Counted from the stretch's first letter, positions 1-9,653 are shown. The stretch: DNA of 64,000 bases from Streptococcus mutans (GCF_006739205.1 NZ_AP019720.1:434001-498000), one strand, 5' to 3'. Translations and numbers: made by a program. The notes: generated by a model not told the origin, from the sequence alone.

Positions 1-2757
1 AATGAAGATGATGATGTTAAATATCGTTTATCTGCTCAAGGCAGTCAAAGTCCTTTTTCTTCTGATTTTTGGTGGACTTTGAAAATCAATCGTTTACCCG
101 ATGAACGTTCTTATGTTATTCGTGATATAAAAGCTTTTTTATTATTGGTGAAGAAGGAATCTTATTATCAGATAGGAAAAAATTACTATGAACCGCTTTC
201 CCTGCTGCAATTTGATACTGCCAGTCAGGAGTTAATTGAGTTTTTATGGCGCATTCTGCCAGATTCAAATCAAGTAGACACAGATTTTATTATGCCTAAT
301 CATTCCCGTAATCTAACTTTTACAAGCGGTTTTTTTGAAGAAGGAGTGACACTTTTAAACCAACTCTATGATTTCTCTTTTGAAGGAGAGCATCAGGATT
401 ATCATACTATTAATTTTGCAGAGTTGGATAGTTCCAATCAATTTTATCATTTTAAGATAGTTGTTCATCGTCAATCAATTGAGTTGATTATCAAAGAAAA
501 AACAGCAACTTTTTTCTTTGATAATCACTATTTACTCTATCATAATACCTTTTATCATCTGAACAATAAGCAAAGAAAATTGGTAACTGCAATTAGAAGT
601 CTGCCTTTAGAAAAAGACTTGGCAAAACATATTTATTTTGATTTTGAAGATCAGGCTAAATTAGCAGCAAGCCTTTTAGACTTTAAGACTCTTGGTGAAG
701 TTGAAGCACCAGCAAGTTTTGATATTCGTGATTTTGATGTAGTATTTACGTTTAGTCTATTAGCTAATCGCGAAATTCTGTTGGAATTGACTTTTGATTA
801 TGGACAGATAAAAGTGTCCAATGTCAAGGGAAAAGAGGCTCTTCCTTTTGCTAGCAATTTTAAAAAAGAAAAGAAGATTGCTAATCTTTTGAAACAGTAT
901 GGCTTTTCACAAGGTTTTAGGTCTTATCATCCCCCTTTATTAGATGAAGAGCTTTATAACTTTTTTACAGAGACCTTAAGTCATTTTGAACGGTTTGGTA
1001 AGGTATTGCTTTCACCTTCTATTGAAGCGTTACGTTATCTTGAAAAACCTCAAATTGATATTAAGACCGAACAGGGATTGTTGGATATTTCTTTTGATTT
1101 TTCAACAATTTTTGAAAATGATATTGATAATGCCTTAACAGCACTTTTTGAAAATCATTCCTATTTTGTTAGTCAATCAGGGAAATTAATTATCTTTGAT
1201 GAAGAAACCCAAAAGGTTAGTCAAGCGCTGCAAAATCTGCGTGCACAAAAACCTCATAATGGACATTTGCAGATTAATAAATTCGCAGCTTATCAAGTCT
1301 CTGAAACCCTTCAGAATATGGATAACGTTCACTTTTCAGAGGACTTCAGTCAATTAGTCAAAGATTTACGGCATCCAGAAGATTTTTCTTTACCAGAATT
1401 TGAAGTTAATGCCAGTTTACGTGATTATCAGGTCAGAGGTATTAAATGGATGTCTATGCTTGATAAGTACGGTTTTGGTGGTATTTTGGCTGATGATATG
1501 GGTTTGGGGAAAACTTTGCAGACCCTTTCTTTTTTAACAAGCCGCTTAGATAAAGATTCTAAAGTCTTGATTTTATCACCTTCGAGTTTGATTTATAATT
1601 GGCAAGATGAATGTCAAAAGTTCACCCCTCAGTTAGATGTTGCCGTCTCATACGGTTTAAAGGCGGTAAGAGATGAGATTATTGCAGAAAATCATCAAAT
1701 TACAATTACTAGTTATGCATCATTCAGGCAAGATTTTAATCTCTATAATCAACTGAACTTTGACTATTTAATCTTAGATGAAGCTCAAGTTATGAAAAAT
1801 ACTCAGACTAAAATAGCGCAAAGTTTGCGTGCTTTTGATGTCAAAAATTGTTTTGCCTTATCAGGTACACCTATTGAAAATAAACTTTTGGAAATTTGGT
1901 CCATTTTTCAAATTGTCTTGCCTGGACTTTTACCCACTAAAAAAGAATTTCTTAAAATGGAACCACAAAGTGTGGCTCGCTATATCAGTCCTTTTATCAT
2001 GCGCCGCCGCAAAGAGGATGTCCTGCCCGAATTGCCAGATTTGATTGAAATTAATTATCATAATGAATTGTTAGATAGTCAAAAGGCGATTTACTTGGCA
2101 CAATTGCGTCAGATGCAAGACGGCATTCGTCATTCTTCTGATTCTGAAATTAATCGGCAAAAAATTGAAATTCTTTCAGGTATCACACGTCTACGTCAAA
2201 TTTGCGATACGCCAAAACTTTTTATGAATTATGATGATGACAGTGGGAAATTGGCTAGTTTACGTGAGCTTCTACTACAGATTAAAGAAAATGGGCATCG
2301 AGCGCTTATCTTCTCTCAGTTTCGTGATATGCTTGATCTAGCAGAAAAAGAAATAGAGGCCTTGGGTTTAACGAGTTATAAGATGACGGGTTCAACTCCT
2401 GCTAATGAGCGTCAAGAAATGACGCATGCTTTTAATAATGGCAGTAAGGACACTTTTTTAATTTCCTTGAAAGCTGGCGGTGTCGGTCTTAACCTAACAG
2501 GAGCAGATACGGTCGTTTTGATTGATCTATGGTGGAATCCAGCCATTGAGATGCAGGCTATTAGCCGCGCTCATCGTATTGGTCAAAAAGAGAATGTTGA
2601 GGTTTACCGTATGATTACTCGAGGAACAATAGAAGAGAAAATTTTAGAACTTCAAGAAAGCAAGAAGAATTTAGTAACAACTGTGTTAGATGGAAATGAG
2701 AGTCGTGCCAGTATGAGTATTGAAGAAATAAAAGAAATTTTAGGAATTTCTTCATGA
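1..2757 (+). CDS. SNF2-family DEAD/DEAH helicase, 5' end outside window
   Basis: Swi2/Snf2-type ATPase expected to translocate on double-stranded DNA. The frame is open from base 1, so the first 26 codons seen here precede the TTG at 79 and the true start lies outside the window; 918 residues are visible. The N-terminal half looks like the bacterial SNF2-associated region. The helicase core follows: Walker A DMGLGKT near 1492, a DEAQ box near 1775, the SGTPIEN motif near 1860, and the C-terminal lobe with GGVGLNLTGAD and the SRAHRIGQ motif VI. No SWIM zinc finger is visible, but it could lie in the missing part. Bacterial members are usually about 1000 residues or more, which fits a modest truncation. 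The cellular role is unknown. Family call is very secure. Confidence 0.93.
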   Translation, partial: NEDDDVKYRLSAQGSQSPFSSDFWWTLKINRLPDERSYVIRDIKAFLLLVKKESYYQIGKNYYEPLSLLQFDTASQELIEFLWRILPDSNQVDTDFIMPNHSRNLTFTSGFFEEGVTLLNQLYDFSFEGEHQDYHTINFAELDSSNQFYHFKIVVHRQSIELIIKEKTATFFFDNHYLLYHNTFYHLNNKQRKLVTAIRSLPLEKDLAKHIYFDFEDQAKLAASLLDFKTLGEVEAPASFDIRDFDVVFTFSLLANREILLELTFDYGQIKVSNVKGKEALPFASNFKKEKKIANLLKQYGFSQGFRSYHPPLLDEELYNFFTETLSHFERFGKVLLSPSIEALRYLEKPQIDIKTEQGLLDISFDFSTIFENDIDNALTALFENHSYFVSQSGKLIIFDEETQKVSQALQNLRAQKPHNGHLQINKFAAYQVSETLQNMDNVHFSEDFSQLVKDLRHPEDFSLPEFEVNASLRDYQVRGIKWMSMLDKYGFGGILADDMGLGKTLQTLSFLTSRLDKDSKVLILSPSSLIYNWQDECQKFTPQLDVAVSYGLKAVRDEIIAENHQITITSYASFRQDFNLYNQLNFDYLILDEAQVMKNTQTKIAQSLRAFDVKNCFALSGTPIENKLLEIWSIFQIVLPGLLPTKKEFLKMEPQSVARYISPFIMRRRKEDVLPELPDLIEINYHNELLDSQKAIYLAQLRQMQDGIRHSSDSEINRQKIEILSGITRLRQICDTPKLFMNYDDDSGKLASLRELLLQIKENGHRALIFSQFRDMLDLAEKEIEALGLTSYKMTGSTPANERQEMTHAFNNGSKDTFLISLKAGGVGLNLTGADTVVLIDLWWNPAIEMQAISRAHRIGQKENVEVYRMITRGTIEEKILELQESKKNLVTTVLDGNESRASMSIEEIKEILGISS

Positions 2758-2784
2758 TACCTTTTAAAAAAGTTATTTTTAGTT

Positions 2785-2790
2785 TATAAT
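2785..2790 (+). promoter_or_regulatory. -10 box for 2819 gene
   Basis: A perfect TATAAT lies 29 bases before the ATG at 2819. The alternative ATG at 2795 would fall at or before the transcription start, so the promoter position supports the later start. No strong -35 is visible. Confidence 0.6.
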
Positions 2791-2818
2791 AGGAATGTTT
2801 CAGAAAGGATGTGAGTTA

Positions 2819-3409
2819 ATGAGTCGTGAAAGAAAGTTTCCTTTAGTCGATGATAATGACGTTGTGGTTGCAGTTCCTAAAACAATGCGTTTATATGAAA
2901 ACGAAGACTTGATTACAAATATCCACGGGCCTTATGAAGATAAGGTTTACAACGACGTAACTCAAGATTATCAGTTTATACCTGATAATCCTAATCCTCA
3001 GAAAGTAGCTTCAGACCGCCTTGTGACACAAAAGGCAGGAAAAACTTATGCCGAATTAGCGCGTGAAGAAGCCAGATGGGATCTAAAAAAGAAAAGACAA
3101 TCTTTAATTGCAAATGATTACCCTAAATCGGTTTCTAGAACAAGTACCAAAAAATCTGAAAAAGCAATTAAGGCTCCTAAGAATGAGTTGGGACGTTTTT
3201 CCGATCATCTCCATCAAGATACTTATATCTTGGCTGAGCTTCCCAAAAATTATTCAGAGCCAAAAAATCCTTCTAGAAAAGAGAACAAAAAAAATAACTA
3301 TGATTTCTTGAAAACGAGTCAAATTTATAATCAAAAAGAAAAGCAAGAATATCAAGAGCGTCATGTGGCCCAAGAACTAAATTTGGAACGCTTTGAAGAT
3401 GTTAACTAG
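2819..3409 (+). CDS. hypothetical protein, conserved position before murC
   Basis: I do not recognise a named family. The 196-residue product is hydrophilic and highly charged, rich in Lys, Glu, Asn and Arg, with no signal peptide or membrane segment, so it should be cytoplasmic. The C-terminal half has several basic stretches and is likely flexible. I chose the ATG at 2819 because AAAGGA sits at 2804-2809 with 9-base spacing. The upstream in-frame ATG at 2795 is only 5 bases after a -10 box. It overlaps the upstream end of the murC leader by sharing the reading region 3393-3409, so it is probably co-transcribed with murC. Function unknown. Confidence 0.8.
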   Translation: MSRERKFPLVDDNDVVVAVPKTMRLYENEDLITNIHGPYEDKVYNDVTQDYQFIPDNPNPQKVASDRLVTQKAGKTYAELAREEARWDLKKKRQSLIANDYPKSVSRTSTKKSEKAIKAPKNELGRFSDHLHQDTYILAELPKNYSEPKNPSRKENKKNNYDFLKTSQIYNQKEKQEYQERHVAQELNLERFEDVN

Positions 3410-3425
3410 AGGAGAAGAGAAAAAC

Positions 3426-4757
3426 ATGTCTAAAACCATTCACTTTATTGGAATCAAAGGCTCAGGAATGAGTGCCTTGGCGCTGCTGCTTCATCAAATG
3501 GGGTATAAGGTACAAGGAAGTGATGTGGATAAGTATTATTTTACCCAACACGGATTGGAAAAAGCAGGAATTCCCATTCTACCTTTTGCGGAGTCCAATA
3601 TCACTAATGATATGGAAATTATTGCTGGAAATGCTTTTAGAAAAGATAATAATATTGAAGTAGCCTATGCTCTCGAAAATGGTTACCATTTTAAACGTTA
3701 CCATGAATTTTTAGGTGAATTTATGAATCAATTTACCAGTCTTGGCGTTGCCGGAGCCCATGGTAAGACCTCCACAACTGGACTTTTAGCTCATGTCTTG
3801 AAAAATATCACGGATACCAGTTATCTTATCGGTGATGGTACGGGACGTGGTTTAGCTAATAGTCAATATTTTGTTTTTGAATCAGATGAGTATGAGCGGC
3901 ATTTTATGCCCTATCATCCCGAATACTCTATCATTACTAATATTGATTTTGATCATCCTGATTATTTCACTGGTGTTGATGATGTTTTTGCTGCTTTTAA
4001 TGATTATGCGAAACAAGTCAAAAAAGGTCTTTTTGTTTACGGTGAAGATCCTTATTTACGCAAACTGACGTCTTCAGCTCCAATTTATTATTATGGTTTC
4101 AAAGATAATGATGATTTTGTTGCTTATGATATCATGCGCTCAACGAATGGTTCTGATTTCAAAGTAAGGCATGGACAAAATGAACTAGGAAGCTTTCATG
4201 TACCAGCCTTTGGTCGTCACAATGTTTTAAATGCGACGGCTGTTATTGCTAATTTGTATATTGCTGGTGTTGAGATGGATTTGGTTCGTCAGCATTTAAA
4301 AACTTTTTCAGGTGTTAAGCGACGCTTTTCTGAAAAATTAATTAATGATGTTACCATCATTGACGACTTTGCTCATCATCCAACGGAAATCATTGCAACA
4401 CTTGATGCTGCTCGTCAGAAATATCCCTCTAAAGAAATTGTCGCCATTTTTCAACCGCATACTTTTACTAGGACAATTGCCCTTTTGGATGAATTTGCAC
4501 AAGCTTTAAATGAAGCCGATAGTGTTTATTTAGCACAAATTTACGGCTCTGCACGTGAAGTTGATCATGGAGATGTGAAAGTAGAAGACTTAGCAGATAA
4601 AATTGTTAAACCTGCTAAAGTTATCACTGTTGACAATGTCTCTCCTCTTTTAGATCATCATAATGCTGTCTATGTCTTTATGGGGGCTGGTGATATTCAA
4701 CTTTATGAACGTTCATTTGAAGAATTATTATCCAATTTAACTAAGAATACACGATAA
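3426..4757 (+). CDS. murC: UDP-N-acetylmuramate--L-alanine ligase MurC
   Basis: Cytoplasmic ATP-dependent ligase that adds L-alanine to UDP-MurNAc, the first peptide-stem step of peptidoglycan synthesis. The N-terminus carries the Rossmann-like [13 protein letters not shown] motif and the central Mur ligase P-loop GAHGKTSTT lies near residue 108. A later conserved DDFAHHPTE motif near residue 314 is typical of MurC. From the ATG at 3426 the protein is 443 residues, the usual streptococcal size. That ATG is preceded by AGAGGAGA at 3408-3414; an earlier ATG at 3393 would add 11 poorly conserved residues. murE and murI lie elsewhere in the window, so stem-peptide genes here are dispersed. Confidence 0.97.
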   Translation: MSKTIHFIGIKGSGMSALALLLHQMGYKVQGSDVDKYYFTQHGLEKAGIPILPFAESNITNDMEIIAGNAFRKDNNIEVAYALENGYHFKRYHEFLGEFMNQFTSLGVAGAHGKTSTTGLLAHVLKNITDTSYLIGDGTGRGLANSQYFVFESDEYERHFMPYHPEYSIITNIDFDHPDYFTGVDDVFAAFNDYAKQVKKGLFVYGEDPYLRKLTSSAPIYYYGFKDNDDFVAYDIMRSTNGSDFKVRHGQNELGSFHVPAFGRHNVLNATAVIANLYIAGVEMDLVRQHLKTFSGVKRRFSEKLINDVTIIDDFAHHPTEIIATLDAARQKYPSKEIVAIFQPHTFTRTIALLDEFAQALNEADSVYLAQIYGSAREVDHGDVKVEDLADKIVKPAKVITVDNVSPLLDHHNAVYVFMGAGDIQLYERSFEELLSNLTKNTR

Positions 4758-4763
4758 AAGATC

Positions 4764-4791
4764 TCTTTACTTTTTAGTAAAGACTTTTTTT
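4764..4791 (+). terminator. intrinsic terminator after murC
   Basis: Perfect 8-bp stem TCTTTACT / AGTAAAGA with a 4-base loop, followed by a C and a T-run. It ends only a few bases before the Shine-Dalgarno of the next gene, so it may attenuate rather than fully separate the two. Confidence 0.75.
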
Positions 4792-4809
4792 CTAAAGGAG
4801 GAGAAAAAG

Positions 4810-5301
4810 ATGCTTATTCGACAAGTGACAATGGAAGATTTAGAAGATATCATCCGAATCGAAAATGATAATTTTTCAGCTGAAGAAGCAGCAACATCTC
4901 AAGCTTTAAAGGAGCGTATTGAAGTCATAGCAGATACTTTTTTGGTTGCTGAGCAAGATGATCAGATAGCTGGCTATGTTGAAGGGCCTGTTATCAACAG
5001 TCGTTACTTGACTGATGATTTATTCCATAAGGTTAAACCCAATCAAGAAAAGTCGGGTTATATTGCTGTTACAAGTCTTTCGGTTGATAAAGCATTTCAA
5101 AAACAAGGCGTTGGTACAACTTTACTAGCTGCTCTTAAAGATTTAACTGTGGCTCAAAACCGGCTGGGAATTCATTTAACCTGTCATGATTATTTGATTT
5201 CTTACTATGAGATGAATGGCTTTAGTAATGAAGGATTGTCAGAATCAACTCATGGAGGAACCGTTTGGTATAATATGATTTGGGAAAATCCTAAGATTTA
5301 G
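4810..5301 (+). CDS. GNAT family N-acetyltransferase
   Basis: A 163-residue GCN5-related acetyltransferase that would transfer an acetyl group from acetyl-CoA to an unknown substrate. The acetyl-CoA binding motif A is visible as TSLSVDKAFQKQGVGTTLL near residues 88-106, with the Q-x-x-G-x-G/T core. The later YYEMNGF segment is the usual C-terminal motif B. The N-terminal IRQVTMEDLEDI start is typical. A strong AAAGGAGGAG precedes the ATG by 6-7 bases. The arrangement murC then acetyltransferase then mltG is common in streptococci as far as I recall. Substrate cannot be predicted. Confidence 0.88.
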   Translation: MLIRQVTMEDLEDIIRIENDNFSAEEAATSQALKERIEVIADTFLVAEQDDQIAGYVEGPVINSRYLTDDLFHKVKPNQEKSGYIAVTSLSVDKAFQKQGVGTTLLAALKDLTVAQNRLGIHLTCHDYLISYYEMNGFSNEGLSESTHGGTVWYNMIWENPKI

Positions 5302-5306
5302 TTGTA

Positions 5307-5323
5307 TGTTACACGGCTGTAAT
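5307..5323 (+). promoter_or_regulatory. candidate WalR/VicR box upstream of mltG
   Basis: TGTTAC and TGTAAT form a direct repeat separated by exactly 5 bases, an exact fit to the known WalR/VicR consensus TGTWAH-N5-TGTWAH. It ends 15 bases before the -35 of the mltG promoter, where an activator would bind. Confidence 0.55.
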
Positions 5324-5338
5324 GTAAAATTGATAAAA

Positions 5339-5367
5339 TTGCCTTTAAAGCGTTTTTAGGTTATAAT
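5339..5367 (+). promoter_or_regulatory. mltG promoter
   Basis: TTGCCT at 5339-5344 and TATAAT at 5362-5367 are separated by 17 bases, a good sigma-70 type promoter. The predicted start is near 5374, placing the AGGAGG at 5385 inside a short leader. Confidence 0.75.
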
Positions 5368-5396
5368 AACTTTTGATAAACATTAGGAGGCCGGCT

Positions 5397-7319
5397 TTGA
5401 CTGATATCTTTAATGATAGAGAAAAGAAAGAAGCTCAACAGACGAAAAGTTTTAAAGAAAAAATTTTAGCAGACATGAGAAAGGCTAAGCAATCACGTAA
5501 AAATCGTGATATTAGTCAAGTGAAGAAGGGAAATGTTGCTAAGGATCACCAAAAGTATTCTGATTCAGCAGTGCAAAAACAGGATAAAGAAGAAACACGA
5601 ACTGTTATGCCGATTCCTGAAGGAAATATTACAGATAAAGATGTTGATAATGTTCTGGCTAATTTAGATGAAATTTTTGCGCCTGGGCAACTGAATCATT
5701 CTGATCAAATTAATGAGAAGGAAAATTCCCAACAAATTACAGGGAAACAATCTTCTTCCTTAAAGACTGGTTCTGCTACTCAAGAAACTGAAACTTTTCA
5801 ATCTAAGGAAAGTTTGACACTTCCTAATAAAAAAACATCAGAAAACAAAGTTTCTGATGTTTTGGAAGTTAAAGTAAAAAAAACGAACAATTGGGTTGAT
5901 GATGGTGAGGCAGAAAATTGGCAATTACCTGATTTGACTGAAAAATTGACAAATAATAATGATGAAGAAACAAAAGAATTGCCTTTATCCAGTTTGGCTG
6001 AAAAGACCAACTCAGAATCGGAAATGAAACATAGTGTCAAAGAAACTGAAGAACTCTTAAAACAAGAGAAAAAGCTATCTTCAAAATATGATAAAACAAA
6101 ATCTCAGACAAAAGCTAGTTCCAAGGAAAAGGATGTGACAGCTAATTTGAACCAAAAAAGACAGCAGCATTATAAAAAAACAAATAGACTCGCTAAAAAG
6201 ATTTCAACTGTCTTGATAACTTTTATTTTAATTTTATTGTTAGGAACAGGACTTTTTGGTTATTATTATGTTTCGAGTGCTATAAAGCCATTGGATGCTC
6301 ATTCAACTAAGTATATTCAAGTAGAGATTCCTAGTGGTTCTGGTAATCGAATGATTGGTAAAATACTTGAAAAAGCTGGTGTAATCAAGAATGCCACTGT
6401 TTTTAATTTTTACACCAAATTCCGTAATTACAGTAATTTACAAAGTGGCTACTATAATTTACAAAAAAGCATGTCTTTAGATGATATTGCTAAAACTTTG
6501 AAAAATGGAGGTACGACAACGCCTCAAGCTCCAGTTTTAGGAAAGGTGGTCATTCCAGAAGGCTATACCATTAAGCAAATTTCCAAAGCTATCACTAGCA
6601 ATGCTAATACCAAAAAAAAGACGGATAAAACCCCTTTTACAGCTAAAGAATTTTTAAAAACGGTTAAGGATAAAGCATTTATTGAGAAAATGGTCAAGAA
6701 GTACCCAAGACTTTTGGGAAGTTTACCTGATGCTTCTAAGGTGACTTATCAGCTTGAAGGTTATCTTTTCCCAGCCACATACAGTTATGGGAAAAAGACC
6801 AGTATTGAGGATTTAATTGATAATATGTTAGCTGCTATGGATACTAATATGCAAAGTTATTATGATACGATTGAATCTCAAGGAAAGACAGTTAATGACA
6901 TCTTAACGCTTGCTTCTCTTGTCGAAAAAGAAGGTGCAACAGATGATGATCGAAAGAAAATTGCTGGTATTTTCTACAATCGTATAAATCAGGATATGCC
7001 ATTGCAGTCTAATATTGCTATCCTTTATGCTATGGGAAAACTTGGTGAGAAAACCAGTTTAAAAGAAGATGCAACTATTAATACTAAAATTGATTCTCCT
7101 TACAATGTTTATACCAATAAAGGACTTATGCCTGGGGCAGTAGATAATCCTAGTTTGTCAGCCATCAAAGCAGCAGTAGAACCAGAGTCAACAGATGATC
7201 TTTATTTTGTAGCCGATGTTACAACAGGTGAAGTTCATTATGCTAAAACTTATGAGGAACACTCTGCCAATGTTGAGAAGTATGTTAACAAAAAGGTAGC
7301 ATCAAGCAGTGATTCGTAA
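5397..7319 (+). CDS. mltG: endolytic murein transglycosylase MltG
   Basis: Membrane-anchored lytic transglycosylase that cleaves nascent glycan strands and is linked to peripheral wall synthesis in streptococci. I chose the TTG at 5397: AGGAGG at 5385-5390 is 6 bases before it, while the earlier TTG at 5373 coincides with the predicted transcription start. The product is 640 residues. Residues 1-265 are a long, charged, low-complexity cytoplasmic region, followed by one membrane segment near 268-291 and then the YceG/MltG domain. The catalytic Glu is expected in LASLVEKEG near residue 510, followed by the conserved FYNRI and MPLQS segments. A candidate WalR/VicR site precedes the promoter. 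The cytoplasmic tail is long compared with enterobacterial MltG, as is usual in this genus. Confidence 0.94.
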   Translation: MTDIFNDREKKEAQQTKSFKEKILADMRKAKQSRKNRDISQVKKGNVAKDHQKYSDSAVQKQDKEETRTVMPIPEGNITDKDVDNVLANLDEIFAPGQLNHSDQINEKENSQQITGKQSSSLKTGSATQETETFQSKESLTLPNKKTSENKVSDVLEVKVKKTNNWVDDGEAENWQLPDLTEKLTNNNDEETKELPLSSLAEKTNSESEMKHSVKETEELLKQEKKLSSKYDKTKSQTKASSKEKDVTANLNQKRQQHYKKTNRLAKKISTVLITFILILLLGTGLFGYYYVSSAIKPLDAHSTKYIQVEIPSGSGNRMIGKILEKAGVIKNATVFNFYTKFRNYSNLQSGYYNLQKSMSLDDIAKTLKNGGTTTPQAPVLGKVVIPEGYTIKQISKAITSNANTKKKTDKTPFTAKEFLKTVKDKAFIEKMVKKYPRLLGSLPDASKVTYQLEGYLFPATYSYGKKTSIEDLIDNMLAAMDTNMQSYYDTIESQGKTVNDILTLASLVEKEGATDDDRKKIAGIFYNRINQDMPLQSNIAILYAMGKLGEKTSLKEDATINTKIDSPYNVYTNKGLMPGAVDNPSLSAIKAAVEPESTDDLYFVADVTTGEVHYAKTYEEHSANVEKYVNKKVASSSDS

Positions 7320-7397
7320 GTGAATGAGACAAGCATATAATAATTGTCAGTGTAATCATAGAATTACACCTTGTAAAGCTTACTTGTAACTAAAGAA

Positions 7398-7416
7398 GCT
7401 GGGACTTTGTCCCAGC
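7398..7416 (+). terminator. stem-loop between mltG and greA
   Basis: GCTGGGAC / GTCCCAGC is a perfect 8-bp stem with a TTT loop. AGA and TCT flanks extend it past one mismatch. There is no long T-run, so terminator function is plausible but not certain. Confidence 0.5.
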
Positions 7417-7454
7417 CTCTTCATGTCTAAATAACTTAGAAAAGAGAAAAAATT

Positions 7455-7937
7455 ATGTCAGAAAAAACTTATCCAATGACTCTTGCAGAAAAAGAACAAT
7501 TAGAACAAGAACTTGAAGAGTTAAAATTAGTTCGTCGTCCAGAAGTGATTGAACGTATTAAAATAGCACGTTCTTATGGTGATTTATCAGAAAATAGTGA
7601 ATATGAAGCGGCAAAAGATGAACAAGCTTTTGTTGAAGGACAAATTTCAAGTATTGAAACTAAAATTCGTTATGCTGAAATTGTCGACAGTGATGCTGTT
7701 GCTAAAAATGAGGTCGCTATTGGTAAAACAGTTATTGTTCGTGAAGTAGGAACAAACGATGAAGATACTTATTCTATTGTTGGTGCCGCCGGAGCTGATG
7801 TTTTTGCTGGAAAAATTTCTAATGAGAGTCCAATTGCGCAAGCACTTATCGGTAAGAAAACAGGTGATAAAGTAATGATTGAATCACCAGCGGGAAGTTA
7901 TCAAGTCGAAATTGTTAAAGTGAAAAAGACAAAATAA
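7455..7937 (+). CDS. greA: transcription elongation factor GreA
   Basis: RNA polymerase secondary-channel factor that stimulates cleavage of backtracked transcripts. The 160-residue length is typical. The N-terminal coiled coil (about residues 1-75) contains the conserved [16 protein letters not shown] segment, whose acidic residues sit at the coiled-coil tip and reach the polymerase active site. The C-terminal half is the FKBP-like GreA/GreB domain with [16 protein letters not shown]. The gene is probably monocistronic: a stem-loop precedes it and a strong bidirectional terminator follows at 8040. Confidence 0.97.
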   Translation: MSEKTYPMTLAEKEQLEQELEELKLVRRPEVIERIKIARSYGDLSENSEYEAAKDEQAFVEGQISSIETKIRYAEIVDSDAVAKNEVAIGKTVIVREVGTNDEDTYSIVGAAGADVFAGKISNESPIAQALIGKKTGDKVMIESPAGSYQVEIVKVKKTK

Positions 7938-8039
7938 TAAGAAGAACTTATTAGAACCATAGTTTCTAACATTTTGATTATTAAAGAGAGATAGGAAAGG
8001 GAAGAGTATTTCTGACTTCATCTAGTTTCTCTCTATTCT

Positions 8040-8083
8040 AAAAAACCTATTCCTAGAATTAAATGACTAGGAATAGGTTTTTT
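8040..8083. terminator. bidirectional terminator between greA and yidC2
   Basis: A perfect 17-bp inverted repeat begins with six A and ends with six T around a 10-base loop, so it can terminate transcripts from either strand. Confidence 0.85.
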
Positions 8084-8139
8084 GATGCTTTTCAACAATC
8101 AATACGTTTTGTTGAAGAACTCGTATAATCTTTTTAACC

Positions 8140-8337
8140 AAGCGTTATGGAAGACTTAGCGTAGACGTAGAAAATAGTGTTAGTGGGTCTTTTTAAGATG
8201 TTGTGAGTGCCATTCGAGCAGTTGATAATACTGTGAGAACAAGCTATAAAAGATTAGGTGGATCCGTTGATAACAGCTTCCGTTAGTCAATGAGACGATT
8301 AGCAACCATTGACTTTGCTATCTTGCTCAGTCTATGA
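8140..8337 (+). pseudogene. possible decayed coding remnant
   Basis: Frame 1 reads as a protein-like sequence (SVDVENSVSG, DVVSAIRAVDNTVRTSYK, RLGGSVDNSF, MRRLATID) broken by TAA at 8194 and TAG at 8284 before TGA at 8335. Both internal stops could be single C-to-T changes from glutamine codons. No start codon or ribosome site is obvious and I cannot assign a family. The 8084-8350 gap otherwise holds nothing I recognise. This is inference from amino-acid texture only. Confidence 0.3.
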
Positions 8338-8350
8338 GTATAAAATTGGC

Positions 8351-9283
8351 TTATTGCTTATGGTGACGCTGTTTACCTGCATTGCGGTTGGACTTTTGCT
8401 TTTTAGAGGTTGTAAGCTTTTTATCATTATTGGCTTGTGGAGTGATATCTTTACGAGTATTTGATTTGAAAGGTTTTGGAGGGTTTTTCTTAAATTCTTC
8501 ATCAATTTGCTTCCGCAATTTTGGTTTAATGATATGGTTTGTGATCAATTGTTGGATGAGACCAAAAATACCACTGACTAGCCAGTAAAGAGCACCTCCA
8601 GCAGGAGCACCTATGGAAATCATAACCATCATAATTGGCATCATAAACATCATATTTCTTGTTTGCTGTCTTTGTGCTTCTGGAACACTTAGCGTTGAAA
8701 CCCAAGACTGAACAAGATAAAGAATTCCAATAATAACAGTGATGATCATATTTGGACTGCCAAGTTTAATACCTAAGAAACTAGCACTGGCGATTCCCTT
8801 GGTGTAACGGGTAGAAATATAAAGTGCAGAGAAGAAAGGCATCTGGATCAGCAGCGGTAGACATCCTAAACCACCAAACATGCTCATACCGTAATGACGC
8901 TGCGCCTGCATTAATTCTGTTTGAGCAGCCATTTTTTCTTCCTGAGTTTTGGCATTCTTCATGCGTTCTTGAATAGGATCAAAGACTGGTTTTAGATAAG
9001 CCATTTTCTCAGATTGGTAAGTCATCTTTCGTACTTGACTAAGACCTAATGGCAAGATGAGAAGACGGACAATAACTGTGACAATGATAATAGCAAAGCC
9101 AAATCCCAGACCAAGATTATTAGCTAAATATTGGATAACACTTCCCATTGGGGCAGCAAAAAATTTGTAAACCCAACCTTCACCAGTTGGTTTTCCATTT
9201 TTCATCTGCACGCAACCAGATAGGAAAAAAAGCATAGACAGAGCTAAGCCCGAAAATAAAAGACGCTTGTAAATTTTTTTCAC
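8351..9283 (-). CDS. yidC2: membrane protein insertase YidC2 (Oxa1 family)
   Basis: Inserts and folds membrane proteins, alone or with SecYEG. The 310-residue product has a lipoprotein signal with lipobox LSGC (Cys24). About five membrane segments follow, with the conserved groove arginine in VIVRLLILPLG (Arg73). The C-terminal tail of about 50 residues is very basic, as in Oxa1 and the YidC2 paralogue known in S. mutans, where YidC2 loss causes stress sensitivity and partly overlaps with SRP function. The start is GTG at 9283 with AAAGGAAG 6 bases upstream. It lies downstream of acyP on the same strand. The YidC2 rather than YidC1 call rests on the long tail and the acyP neighbour; YidC1 usually sits beside rnpA. 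Confidence 0.9.
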   Translation of the reverse strand: MKKIYKRLLFSGLALSMLFFLSGCVQMKNGKPTGEGWVYKFFAAPMGSVIQYLANNLGLGFGFAIIIVTVIVRLLILPLGLSQVRKMTYQSEKMAYLKPVFDPIQERMKNAKTQEEKMAAQTELMQAQRHYGMSMFGGLGCLPLLIQMPFFSALYISTRYTKGIASASFLGIKLGSPNMIITVIIGILYLVQSWVSTLSVPEAQRQQTRNMMFMMPIMMVMISIGAPAGGALYWLVSGIFGLIQQLITNHIIKPKLRKQIDEEFKKNPPKPFKSNTRKDITPQANNDKKLTTSKKQKSNRNAGKQRHHKQ

Positions 9284-9374
9284 GATAATCTTCCTTTGAT
9301 TTTAATAATACCTATCTATTTTACTGTTTTTTAGTAAAATACTCAATAGTTCTTGAGAATGATTTTGAGATAAA

Positions 9375-9653
9375 TTAATTGGCCATTCTGAAATCATGGT
9401 AATCAGAAAAATTTGCTATATTGACGTCAACATAAGTGACTTTAGAAAAAGGAGATGGACCTTTGCGAATTTCTTGAATAAACTTAGCTAGTTTTTCAGC
9501 ATTATCTGACTGAGCTAGAATTTCTACTGTTCCATCATCATTGTTCCAAACACGTCCATAAATATCCCCTATTTCTAAAGCGAGATTATAGGTAGAATAG
9601 CGAAAACCGACACCTTGAACACGACCAGAGACTAGTAATCTGACTTTTTTCAT
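9375..9653 (-). CDS. acyP: acylphosphatase
   Basis: Small enzyme that hydrolyses acyl phosphates such as acetyl phosphate or carbamoyl phosphate. The 92-residue length matches the family. The GRVQGVGFR signature contains the phosphate-binding Arg18, and the GRVWNNDDGTVE segment carries the catalytic Asn37. AAAAGGAG precedes the ATG. It is divergent from the rRNA methylase gene at 9686, with only 32 bases between the start codons, and is followed by yidC2 on the same strand. Confidence 0.95.
   Translation of the reverse strand: MKKVRLLVSGRVQGVGFRYSTYNLALEIGDIYGRVWNNDDGTVEILAQSDNAEKLAKFIQEIRKGPSPFSKVTYVDVNIANFSDYHDFRMAN

Noticed and set aside
2795..2818. Earlier ATG for the small gene before murC
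   Set aside because: It is 5 bases after the -10 box and has no ribosome site; the ATG at 2819 has one.
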